This document shows positions 32,926 through 39,483 of a DNA stretch of 43,211 nt, piece by piece. Within the stretch, counting starts at the first letter, position 1, and every line of letters begins with the position of its first letter. The position numbers were made by a program, and so were the translations under genes. The notes beneath the pieces were generated by a model, which saw only the letters and a program-made list of their open reading frames with translations, ran no database searches and had not been told where the DNA came from. Source of the DNA: JAVKSL01 sp039583695 (GTDB taxonomy: Bacteria > Actinomycetota > Acidimicrobiia > Acidimicrobiales > JAJPHD01); contig JAVKSL010000014.1 in the NCBI GenBank assembly GCA_039583695.1, forward strand, positions 1 through 43,211, written 5' to 3'.

Positions 32926-34047
32926 ATGGAGGAGCTGACCGGGCGAGCCAGGCGCTGGGAAGACACGATGACCGGGCACGCCGAGCGCGGGGTTTGCCTC
33001 GCTCACGCCGACAGCGTGACCAATCTCGGTCCGCTGAGCGCTGGGTGGAGCCGGGAGGAACGCGAGGCAGCCGAGGCAACGACGCTGGCGCCGGGCGCGA
33101 CGCTGGCGGCTGGAGCGGGAAGGCGGGAGAGGGACGAGGAGCCGGATCGCCACCGAACCTGTTTCGAAAGAGATCGGGACAGGATCCTGCACTCCTCCGC
33201 GTTCCGGCGCCTGGCGGGCAAGACCCAGGTGTTCATCGCGCCTGCGGACCACCAGCGGACCCGGCTCACCCACGCTCTCGAGGTGGCCCAGGTGGCCGTA
33301 GCCATCGCCCGGGCCCTCCAGCTCAACACCGCGCTGGCCGAGGCCATCGCCCTCGGGCACGACTGCGGACACGGCCCGGGGGGACATGCCAGCGAGGACG
33401 CGATGACTCCGTTCCTGGCTGAGGGGTACGACCATGCGGTGTGGGGGGCCGACGTGGTGCTGGCTCCACTCAACCTGTGCGCCGAGACCCTGGACGGCGT
33501 TCGCAACCACTCCTGGAGCCGCCCGGCACCCTCCACCCCCGAGGGTGAGGTGGTCAGCTGGGCCGACCGCATAGCTTATGTATGCCACGACTTCGAGGAC
33601 GCGATATCCGCGGGCATCGTCACCCCGGCCATGCTCCCCGAGACCGTGCGCCGGGTTTGTGGTGAGACCCGGGGCGCCCAGTTGGGTGCATTCGTGGAGG
33701 GCGTGGTCGACAGCGTGACTGGCACGGGCATGATCGGGATGGACCAGGAGCGCGCGGAAGCGCTGGCCGAGCTGAGGTCGTTCAACTACCACCGCATCTA
33801 TTTGCGTCCGGCGGCGAGGGCACAGGCGGCCGCAGTGGTGCGGGTGTTGCGGGCGCTGGTCAGCCATTTTTCGGACTGCCCCAACATCATTCCTGGGGCC
33901 GGTGGGGCTGCGGGATCAGAGGAGGCGGTGCGCACCGCGGTTACTTACGTGGCGGGGATGACCGACCGCTACGCCATGCGCAGCGCTGTGGTGGAGCTGG
34001 GCTGGGACCCCGCCGAGCTACCGGCCAGCGTGACCGGCTGGCTGTGA
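32926..34047 (+). CDS. Deoxyguanosinetriphosphate triphosphohydrolase-like (HD) protein
   Basis: 373 residues. HD-domain dNTPase, cleaving dNTPs to nucleoside and triphosphate, balancing nucleotide pools. Conserved core from about residue 79: RTCFERDRDRILHSSAFRRLAGKTQVF, TRLTHALEVAQVA, HD motif GHDCGHGPGGHASE, RNHSW, SWADRIAYVCHDFEDA. An N-terminal extension (about 1-78) is polar and includes an 18-bp duplication coding TLAPGA/TLAAGA. ATG 32926 follows GAGAAT plus 6 nt and a G-run, so a leaderless start or a weak ribosome site is possible. Confidence 0.93.
   Translation: MEELTGRARRWEDTMTGHAERGVCLAHADSVTNLGPLSAGWSREEREAAEATTLAPGATLAAGAGRRERDEEPDRHRTCFERDRDRILHSSAFRRLAGKTQVFIAPADHQRTRLTHALEVAQVAVAIARALQLNTALAEAIALGHDCGHGPGGHASEDAMTPFLAEGYDHAVWGADVVLAPLNLCAETLDGVRNHSWSRPAPSTPEGEVVSWADRIAYVCHDFEDAISAGIVTPAMLPETVRRVCGETRGAQLGAFVEGVVDSVTGTGMIGMDQERAEALAELRSFNYHRIYLRPAARAQAAAVVRVLRALVSHFSDCPNIIPGAGGAAGSEEAVRTAVTYVAGMTDRYAMRSAVVELGWDPAELPASVTGWL
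33082..33117 (+). repeat. 18-bp imperfect duplication in the dGTPase gene
   Basis: acgctggcgccgggcgcg at 33082-33099 followed by acgctggcggctggagcg at 33100-33117 (14 of 18 identical). In frame; codes TLAPGA then TLAAGA in the N-terminal extension. Confidence 0.7.
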
Positions 34048-34378
34048 GGTGGCAGGCACTCTTGATGAAGGCCGGATTCTGGGCCGCGGGACCGCCGTCG
34101 AGGGCGTCCATGTGGCTGAAAGCGCCACTTGGGTGCCATTTGAGCCACATGAACATCCTGAGCGACCTTCGCGTCGTGCTCCAACACGGCCTGGGTAGGC
34201 CTTCAAGACGTCGGCTTCTATCTGCTCCGGTTGCCTATGTGGGGGCGCGCCCCGCGGCGCTTTCCGAGGCCGTGCGTGAACCGCCTCGCACATACCCGAC
34301 GGTTGAGGCCGCCAACCCGCAGAGTTGATCCGACTGCCGACCAATCTGGTTTGATCGCCCACCCCGTGAGGATGCAAG
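34048..34378. other. Convergent intergenic region containing the second interspersed palindrome
   Basis: 331 bp between the dGTPase gene (+) and the short ORF / TlpA operon end (-). Holds the 39-bp element at 34111-34149. The remainder has short reading frames without family resemblance and no clear terminator. Confidence 0.6.
34111..34149. repeat. 39-bp interspersed palindromic element, copy 2
   Basis: Reverse-oriented counterpart of 16493-16531, 36 of 39 positions identical by eye, TGTGGC and GCCACA at the ends. Like copy 1, it lies shortly after the end of a plus-strand gene, facing a minus-strand gene end. Confidence 0.75.
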
Positions 34379-34468
34379 TCACCGCCACGTGGTGGATAGC
34401 CAGGCGAGCGCGGTGCTGAAGGTGGCGTACGCGTCGACCACCACCCACCGGACCGGGCTCAGCATCAT
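34379..34468 (-). CDS. Possible 29-residue protein coupled to the TlpA-like gene
   Basis: ATG 34468 overlaps the stop of the preceding TlpA-like gene (ATGA). The 29 codons end in TGA at 34379, and nearly all third positions are G or C, as in real genes here. The peptide is hydrophobic and rich in Trp (MMLSPVRWVVVD, then FSTALAWLSTTWR). It might be a small membrane peptide, or the remains of a longer gene cut by a frameshift. No homologue is known to me. Confidence 0.4.
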   Translation of the reverse strand: MMLSPVRWVVVDAYATFSTALAWLSTTWR

Positions 34469-35151
34469 GGCAGGGTGGACCCGGAGGTCTTGGTGATCCC
34501 GACCGGATCTGTGGTGCCCGCTGTATGTCCGCCCAGGGCTCCTGCGGAGGCAAGGAACTGGGGCATGGTGCTGACCGGGACGCTGTTGTGGTAGCGGATA
34601 TGGCCGGCCGGGCCGACCAGGAAATACACGTCGGGAATCCCGCCCGGATCATAGGCCCGGGAGAGGGCCTGGGAAGCCATTCCCCAGGTCCAGCCCAGGC
34701 GCTCGACGCTGGCACCCGCCGCGGCACGACCGAAGCTCAACAGCTGGGCCACACCCGCTCTGCCGGTGGGGAACGCCCCGTAGAGCCCGAGGGTCAGCAC
34801 CTGGGTGCCGGCAGCGCTGAGCTGGTCAAGGTGTGCGGCCACAGCCGGGATGCTGGCGGCGCAGCTGGCACAGCCCCCGGCCACGAACCAGACCATGGTG
34901 GGCTTGCCCCGAAGCGAGGCGATGGTGGCGAGGGCACCGCTGGCGGTGGTGAAGGTGCCGTTGGGCGCCATCGGCACCGAGGCCGAGGTACCCTGCTGGC
35001 TGGCTGAGGATTGGGCCGAGGGAGCGCCCTGGTAGGTGCGCCCTGCGATCAGGTAGGCCACCACGCCGACCACGAGGATCACCCCGGCCAGTGCGACCCG
35101 GGGGAGGCGGTGAGTCCGGCTATGGCTGCTGGGTTGGACGGGGCCGCTCAC
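34465..35151 (-). CDS. Membrane-anchored thioredoxin-like (TlpA-type) protein 1
   Basis: 228 residues from GTG 35151 (GTGA overlap with the upstream gene). One N-terminal helix (about 19-36), a Ser/Gln-rich spacer, then a thioredoxin fold with active-site pair C94/C97 (GGCASCAAS) after MVWFVA, and a late cis-Pro region GIPDVYFLVGPAGHIRY. Expected outside the membrane, reducing or transferring thiols or metal. Paralogue of the next gene (similar middle and C-terminal parts: LSRAYDPGGIPDVYFL against LTRTYDPQSYLDIYYL). Confidence 0.85.
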   Translation of the reverse strand: MSGPVQPSSHSRTHRLPRVALAGVILVVGVVAYLIAGRTYQGAPSAQSSASQQGTSASVPMAPNGTFTTASGALATIASLRGKPTMVWFVAGGCASCAASIPAVAAHLDQLSAAGTQVLTLGLYGAFPTGRAGVAQLLSFGRAAAGASVERLGWTWGMASQALSRAYDPGGIPDVYFLVGPAGHIRYHNSVPVSTMPQFLASAGALGGHTAGTTDPVGITKTSGSTLP

Positions 35152-35786
35152 GTGAGGTTCCCCGCAGCCTGCAGCAGCTGGAACATGGTTGCGCCCGGCG
35201 AGCTGTTCACGTAGGTGACCTGGCCCTTTGCGTCGAGCAGGTAGTAGATGTCCAGGTAGCTCTGCGGGTCGTAGGTGCGGGTGAGAGCCTCGGAGGACAC
35301 CCCGAAGGTCCAGTCGGGGTTGGTGTAGGCAGGCCCGGCCAGCACCTTGGAAAAGCGGCCCATCGACGGCCCCGACTGGCCCAGATCGGCGTATAGCTCG
35401 ACCTCGTCGACGTGCACCCCGTCAGCCGCCAGCTTGGCCAGGTTCTGGGCCATGGCCTGGGTGCCCGCCTGGCAGGACGAGCACCACGTGGAGACGAACC
35501 ACAACAGCGTCGGATGGCCACGAAGCGATGTCACGTCCAGCCTCTGGCCGGTCAAGGTGGTGAACGTCCCCGGAGGCGCCGCCCGCCCGGCTGCGGGGAT
35601 GCCTACAGCAACGCCGGTCCTTGTCTGGGAGCCGGGGGCGAAGTGCAGCCCGAGGACGACCCCGAGTACCGCCACGATAGCCAAACCGCTACCCAGGCCC
35701 CAGCGCCGGTTCCGGCGGCGTCGGGCGGCGGCTGCAGCGGCCTGGCGCCTGGCTGCGTTGGAGCCTGCCTTGGCTGCCTGGCTCAT
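35148..35786 (-). CDS. Membrane-anchored thioredoxin-like (TlpA-type) protein 2
   Basis: 212 residues from ATG 35786 (ATGA overlap with the upstream gene). Ala/Arg-rich cytoplasmic start, one helix (about 30-50), then a thioredoxin fold with WCSSC (C102/C105) and a C-terminal DIYYLLDAKGQVTYV. Start chosen by overlap; the frame upstream is shadow sequence. Tandem duplication with TlpA-like protein 1 suggests two thiol carriers of different partner or step. Confidence 0.87.
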   Translation of the reverse strand: MSQAAKAGSNAARRQAAAAAARRRRNRRWGLGSGLAIVAVLGVVLGLHFAPGSQTRTGVAVGIPAAGRAAPPGTFTTLTGQRLDVTSLRGHPTLLWFVSTWCSSCQAGTQAMAQNLAKLAADGVHVDEVELYADLGQSGPSMGRFSKVLAGPAYTNPDWTFGVSSEALTRTYDPQSYLDIYYLLDAKGQVTYVNSSPGATMFQLLQAAGNLT

Positions 35787-36406
35787 CGAAGCGCTCCTTC
35801 TCCGAGCCCAGGACCGCTTGTGGCTGCACCCTCGGGGGCACAGGCCCGCCCGGTGCCACATCCCTCATCGGCAAGACAGGTCGCCATCGCCACCTTGCGC
35901 AGTCCCCACCAGCAGGTGACTGCGAGCAGGACGGCACTGGCGGAGAGGAACTCGCTTTGGTGCACGGCGAAGAAGTGCTGCAGCGCACCGGTGGCGCCGT
36001 ACAGGCCCAGCCCCGACACCCCCACGAAAGCCAAGACGGTGGGGATGATCGGTGTGCAGCACAAAAAGCTCGGCGCCAGGCTGGCCACGAAGGCGAGCCC
36101 GCCTACCGCCCCGCTGGCGGCGCGGACCTTGGCGACCCGGCGCATGGCATATACCTGCACGCTCAGCAGCAAGCCCATGCCCACGCCCAGCACGATGGCC
36201 CAGGCAACCAGGTAGGCACTGAGATAGCCCCAGTTGGCCAGCTCGAGGCGCTGGGTGTAGTCGAAGGGCAAAAGGATCGTGTAGGCCAAGGCCACCCCGG
36301 CGGAGACCAGCCCGAAGGCGATCCGGCGACCAGGCGAGCCCAGCACGTCGCCCAAAGCGGCCCCCAGCGGTCGCCGTTCTAGGAGTGTGGATCTCTGGGC
36401 GCTCAT
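35783..36406 (-). CDS. Cys-Cys motif integral membrane protein
   Basis: 207 residues from ATG 36406 (ATGA overlap). About five membrane helices. A vicinal pair C116-C117 followed by Thr-Pro (SFLCCTPIIPTVLAFVGVSG) at the start of a helix recalls the CC motifs of mercury-transport proteins MerT/MerF. A C-terminal tail has three more Cys (177, 183, 189) in CLADEGCGTGRAC. I do not recognise an established family. Between a second CC protein and two thioredoxins, it may handle a soft metal or shuttle thiol electrons across the membrane. Confidence 0.75.
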   Translation of the reverse strand: MSAQRSTLLERRPLGAALGDVLGSPGRRIAFGLVSAGVALAYTILLPFDYTQRLELANWGYLSAYLVAWAIVLGVGMGLLLSVQVYAMRRVAKVRAASGAVGGLAFVASLAPSFLCCTPIIPTVLAFVGVSGLGLYGATGALQHFFAVHQSEFLSASAVLLAVTCWWGLRKVAMATCLADEGCGTGRACAPEGAATSGPGLGEGALR

Positions 36407-36720
36407 CGCCACCACGCCCGGGGCCCCGGCGCGCAGCACGCAGCGGCGCCCCGGCGCCGGCGGGTGATCCACGCAACCCCCCCAAGCGCCAGGGCGAGAC
36501 CGCCGATCACCCCACCGAGCGTCGCCAGAGTTGCCGCGCTGGCGGCCGCCAGTGCCACCAGGATCAACGGGCCCCCGCAGCACAGCAGGGGAGCGAGCAC
36601 CAACAACACTATTGTCCCCACGCCACGGCGCTCGGCGGGAAGTGCTGGGGGCGTTGGGGGCGTCGAGGCGGGGACGGGTGCGTCGGTTGGGGCTCGGGGA
36701 TCAGTTCTGGGCATGGTCAT
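36403..36720 (-). CDS. Small Cys-Cys motif membrane protein (MerT/MerF-like pattern)
   Basis: 105 residues from ATG 36720; AAGGAG lies 6 nt upstream (minus strand), the best ribosome site in the window. Pro-rich N-terminus, helix 1 (about 34-60) containing LLCCGGPLILVALA with C47-C48, helix 2 (about 62-86), then an Arg-rich end with a second pair C95-C96. The CC-GGP pattern resembles MerT helix 1 (CCxGPLxLVAL). First gene of the operon 36720-34379. Confidence 0.7.
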   Translation of the reverse strand: MTMPRTDPRAPTDAPVPASTPPTPPALPAERRGVGTIVLLVLAPLLCCGGPLILVALAAASAATLATLGGVIGGLALALGGVAWITRRRRGAAACCAPGPRAWWR

Positions 36721-36801
36721 TTTGGACTCCTTGGGTGAGCTCACCCCGACGGGTGGCCCAAAGTCGCATGGTGGGCCACGTGTTGCACATACTCACCAGT
36801 C

Positions 36802-36819
36802 TACTACGTATTCGTACAA
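36802..36819 (-). promoter_or_regulatory. Candidate promoter/dyad for the CC-TlpA operon
   Basis: tactacgtattcgtacaa: ends TAC.A / T.GTA form an imperfect dyad of the kind bound by BlaI-type repressors, overlapping a possible -35 (TTGTAC on the minus strand). It lies about 80 bp before the first gene. A -10 is not convincing. BlaI binding is inference; a BlaI gene lies 1.7 kb away. Confidence 0.35.
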
Positions 36820-36856
36820 GCGGTTCAAGTCGGGGGTGGGCAGCTGTTCGCCGCAA

Positions 36857-36940
36857 CGGGCGGCCGGTCGGGCGGCCGGTCGGGCGGCCGGTCGGGCGGC
36901 CGGTCGGGCGGCGGGTCGGGCGGCGGGTCGGGCGGCGGGT
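36857..36940. repeat. 12-bp tandem repeat array
   Basis: Seven adjacent 12-bp units: four cgggcggccggt (36857-36904) then three cgggcggcgggt (36905-36940). The switch in sequence half-way suggests two rounds of expansion. Non-coding as far as can be seen. Confidence 0.93.
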
Positions 36941-37134
36941 CGGGTCGCCCGGGGTGTCGGGGGCCTCGACCAGACCCAAGCTCGCCCACCGCCCGGCTGG
37001 GCCCGCTACACCCTCACGCTGGTTGGGGCTAGGGGCAGCGGCCTCGACCACACCACACCCGGCGCCGTGCGCCGGGTGGCTGTGGCCACTTCCGGGCGAT
37101 CCTGGCAGGCCACCGAGGCCGGAGCCCGACACCA

Positions 37135-37164
37135 CTTCGAAACGGTGTCCTCTTAGTTTCGAAG
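37135..37164 (-). terminator. Hairpin at the end of the M56 peptidase gene
   Basis: cttcgaaac (37135-37143) and gtttcgaag (37156-37164) form a perfect 9-bp stem with a 12-nt loop that contains the TAA stop of the peptidase gene. No T-run, yet position and symmetry suit a terminator. Confidence 0.55.
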
Positions 37165-38142
37165 CACCCGGTGGCCCCATGCCCACGTCGGGCGCAACCC
37201 GAGCGCGCCGATCACCACCAGACATACAACGACGCCGATCTCGGTTGCGTGCGCACCGGCTAGCACGCAGAGCGCCCAGGCCATCATCACCGTCAGCATC
37301 CCTACCGCCGAGCCCGCCGCCGCGGTCGGTGCCCGCCTGCTCGGCCGCAGACCCTCCAGCCGGGCTATCCGATACCGAAGGTGCTCGGGATGGTTGAACC
37401 CTACCAGTGCGTCTGCGATCCCAGAAGCCTGCAGGGCGGTGCTGACCAGCGCCGTGAGAACCGGGGTCGTGCCCACCGCTTTGACCGCTTCGTCATCGGC
37501 TGCCGCCTCCAGCTCGCGGCGCAACCCGTCCCAGGCTCGGCGTACCGGTGCGAGCACGCCATAGGCCGAAGCCACCGCCCCGCCGGCCAACAAGACCCGC
37601 GGGTGACCCAGGCGGACATGGGCTACTTCGTGCTCACACACCGCCGCTCGCTCGCGCTCGTCGAGCGGGGCGAGCAGGCCTGAGGTCACCACCGCCTTGG
37701 GGCGCCACAACCCCCCGGCATATGCAGCGGACTGAGCGGCGGGAACAACCCAGACCGAGCCGCCTTGCACTTCTTGGCGCACAGAGCCGGCCAGTGCGAA
37801 TCCTCGTAGCTCGGCCTGCTGTGCAGCGACAGCCTGTCGAATGGCGCGCCACACCAGCACGCCGAGGGCTGCTGCGGCGGGAAGATAGCCGAGGAGCTGC
37901 CACTGGCCCCGGTTCAAGCCGAATAGACACCCCCCACCCGAGAGGCGGACCCCGGCAATCCACGAACCGATGGCACCACCCAGGCACGCCAACCACACCG
38001 CTGGCAACAAGGCCCACCCCATCAAGACGACCAGATAACCACCAGCGGCCACCCGCGGCGAGATCCCATCCCTGGTCCCGAGCACTCTGGGCAGCAAGAT
38101 CAGCAGCGCCAAAAGCGCCAGCCCAGCGCCAGCGGCACTCAC
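37153..38142 (-). CDS. M56 family (BlaR1/MecR1-like) membrane metallopeptidase
   Basis: 329 residues from GTG 38142, overlapping the BlaI-type gene by 4 nt (GTGA). Membrane helices at about 5-22, 33-60, 85-103 and near 280-315. Zinc motif HExxH in CEHEVAHVRLGHP with the downstream acidic ligand region RRELEAAADDEAV. No C-terminal penicillin-binding sensor domain, so the signal is not necessarily a beta-lactam. In this pairing the peptidase usually senses an envelope signal and inactivates its BlaI partner. Confidence 0.9.
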   Translation of the reverse strand: MSAAGAGLALLALLILLPRVLGTRDGISPRVAAGGYLVVLMGWALLPAVWLACLGGAIGSWIAGVRLSGGGCLFGLNRGQWQLLGYLPAAAALGVLVWRAIRQAVAAQQAELRGFALAGSVRQEVQGGSVWVVPAAQSAAYAGGLWRPKAVVTSGLLAPLDERERAAVCEHEVAHVRLGHPRVLLAGGAVASAYGVLAPVRRAWDGLRRELEAAADDEAVKAVGTTPVLTALVSTALQASGIADALVGFNHPEHLRYRIARLEGLRPSRRAPTAAAGSAVGMLTVMMAWALCVLAGAHATEIGVVVCLVVIGALGLRPTWAWGHRVLRN

Positions 38143-38534
38143 GACCGCTTTACCCTCTCAAGCGCCACTCTCTCGAGCACCGCCGCGAGCTCGGCGACCA
38201 GTGCGGGGTCTTCGAGGCCCTCCACAAAATGCGCCAGCGCCGTGCGGGGATCCTGGGTCGCAGATAGCAACGATCTGATCGCCTGGGCAGTCAGCTGCTC
38301 GGGGTCCCCTGCCGCCCGGTAACGATGACCTCGGCCTTCCTCGACCCGCTCGACCAGCTCTTTTCCCACCAATCGGCCGAGCACGGTCATCACCGTCGTG
38401 TATGCCCGCCCTTCGTCGCCCAAACGTTCCCATAGCTCCCGGCCGCTCACCCAGTCACCGGCTGCCCACAACTCTTCCAAGATCTGGATCTCCAGCTCAC
38501 CCACCCGGCGCCCTGCAACCAGCTGTCGTGCCAC
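38139..38534 (-). CDS. BlaI/MecI/CopY family transcriptional repressor
   Basis: 131 residues from GTG 38534. Winged helix typical of the family: GELEIQILEELWAAGDWVSGRELWERL, then AYTTVMTVLGRLVGKELVERVEEGRGHRYRA. The C-terminal part gives the dimer region. It likely represses its own operon through the dyad at 38541-38558 and is relieved by the overlapping peptidase. Confidence 0.93.
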   Translation of the reverse strand: MARQLVAGRRVGELEIQILEELWAAGDWVSGRELWERLGDEGRAYTTVMTVLGRLVGKELVERVEEGRGHRYRAAGDPEQLTAQAIRSLLSATQDPRTALAHFVEGLEDPALVAELAAVLERVALERVKRS

Positions 38535-38540
38535 CTATCC

Positions 38541-38585
38541 TCCTACATGTCTGTCGTATCCAGCATAAGCGCTGGGACTCGTCAA
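38541..38585 (-). promoter_or_regulatory. Promoter and BlaI-type operator
   Basis: Minus strand: -35 TTGACG (38585-38580), 18-bp spacer, -10 GGATAC (38561-38556). An imperfect dyad TACGACA-gaca-TGTAGGA (38558-38541) overlaps the -10 and reaches to just before the GTG start. Such placement fits autorepression by the BlaI-type product. Confidence 0.55.
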
Positions 38586-38624
38586 TCAACCCGATCGGAT
38601 CCGTGAAGCGGTAACCGGCTGTAT

Positions 38625-38639
38625 ATGCTCAAGTGATCA
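38625..38639 (-). promoter_or_regulatory. Shared 15-bp motif at the ArsR-rhodanese start
   Basis: Minus strand tgatcacttgagcat, identical to 39459-39473 on the plus strand. It covers the end of a TATATG -10-like hexamer (38622-38627) and the start codon region of the regulator, so binding would block transcription or initiation. Confidence 0.55.
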
Positions 38640-39397
38640 TGCGAGCAGTTGAGGACGGGGCCCTGACGGTCGATCACGCTTCTAAAGCAGCAATCTTTGA
38701 CGCTCTGGCCGAGGTCGCCGTCGCGCTGGCATCGGGTCGACGGGCCGAGATCATCGATCTTCTGGCCCAGGGCGAGCGTTCGGTGGAGGAAGTGGCCCGA
38801 GAGATCGACCAGAGCACGGCCAACGCGTCGCACCATCTTAGGGTTCTGGCTCGGGCCGGTCTGGTGCGCCAGCGGCGCGACGGCACCCGGATCTATTACC
38901 GGTTGGCGGGCGACGAGGTCGAGGAGCTGTGGGCAGTGTTGCGACGGGTAGCGGTGTCGGTTCGCAGCGATATGGATGACTTGGCGGAGGCGTACCTTGG
39001 AGACGGAGGCGACGTCGAGATGCTCGACCGCGCCGAATTAGCCAAGCGGCTGGCGACAGGGGAGGTGACCGTGCTCGATGTCCGTCCCGTGGTCGAGTAC
39101 CGGGCGGGTCACATAGCCGGCGCGCGTTCGGTACCGCTCTCGGAGTTGGCTGCCCACGCGGCCGAGCTGCCCTGTGGTCTTCCCGTCGTCGCCTACTGCC
39201 GGGGTCCGTACTGTGTGTTTGCTCGGGCTGCGGTGAGAGCTTTGCGCCGTCGAGGCGTGGACGCGGTCTGTCTCGAGGACGGGTTCCCCGAGTGGCGCCG
39301 CTCTGGACTGCCAGTGGCAATCGGGGACGAGCCGGGGCGCCCACCTACGGGATCCCCGAGTCGTCGACTCGAATCCTTGCGCCCACCCACCAACTGA
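38639..39397 (+). CDS. ArsR-family regulator fused to rhodanese domain
   Basis: 252 residues from ATG 38639; GTG 38633 (two codons earlier) is equally possible, especially if leaderless. Winged helix (residues about 15-105): ALASGRRAEIIDLLAQGERSVEEVAREI, STANASHHLRVLARAGLVRQRRDGTRIYYRLA. Rhodanese domain (about 130-230) with VLDVRPVVEYRAGHIAGA and an active-site loop CRGPYC (187-192). Proteins of this design are thought to sense sulfane sulfur or persulfide. Controls the downstream MBL-rhodanese gene, most likely through the shared motif. Confidence 0.93.
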   Translation: MRAVEDGALTVDHASKAAIFDALAEVAVALASGRRAEIIDLLAQGERSVEEVAREIDQSTANASHHLRVLARAGLVRQRRDGTRIYYRLAGDEVEELWAVLRRVAVSVRSDMDDLAEAYLGDGGDVEMLDRAELAKRLATGEVTVLDVRPVVEYRAGHIAGARSVPLSELAAHAAELPCGLPVVAYCRGPYCVFARAAVRALRRRGVDAVCLEDGFPEWRRSGLPVAIGDEPGRPPTGSPSRRLESLRPPTN

Positions 39398-39440
39398 GCC
39401 GCAGCGCCGAGCGCCCGGCCCCAGGTAATCGTTCGCCCAC

Positions 39441-39483
39441 TATACTCGTATTATCATTTGATCACTTGAGCATGGGAGGCGTC
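39441..39483 (+). promoter_or_regulatory. Promoter region of the MBL-rhodanese gene with shared 15-bp motif
   Basis: AT-rich block with TATACT (39441-39446) and TATTAT (39449-39454) as possible -10 elements, then tgatcacttgagcat (39459-39473), and GGGAGG (39474-39479) 4 nt before GTG 39484. The motif matches the one over the ArsR-rhodanese start, so the regulator may control both. Confidence 0.55.

Larger units (their letters stand above)
36721..37152. other. Intergenic region with 12-bp tandem repeat array
   Basis: 432 bp between the CC membrane protein gene and the end of the M56 peptidase gene, both minus strand. Contains the candidate promoter near 36802, the 12-bp array and the hairpin at 37135-37164. 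An open frame on the plus strand runs through it but has no recognisable content. Confidence 0.6.

Noticed and set aside
36464..37156. 230-codon plus-strand frame through the 12-bp array
   Set aside because: Overlaps the real CC membrane gene antisense, and the rest is repeat translation; no start signal or recognised content.
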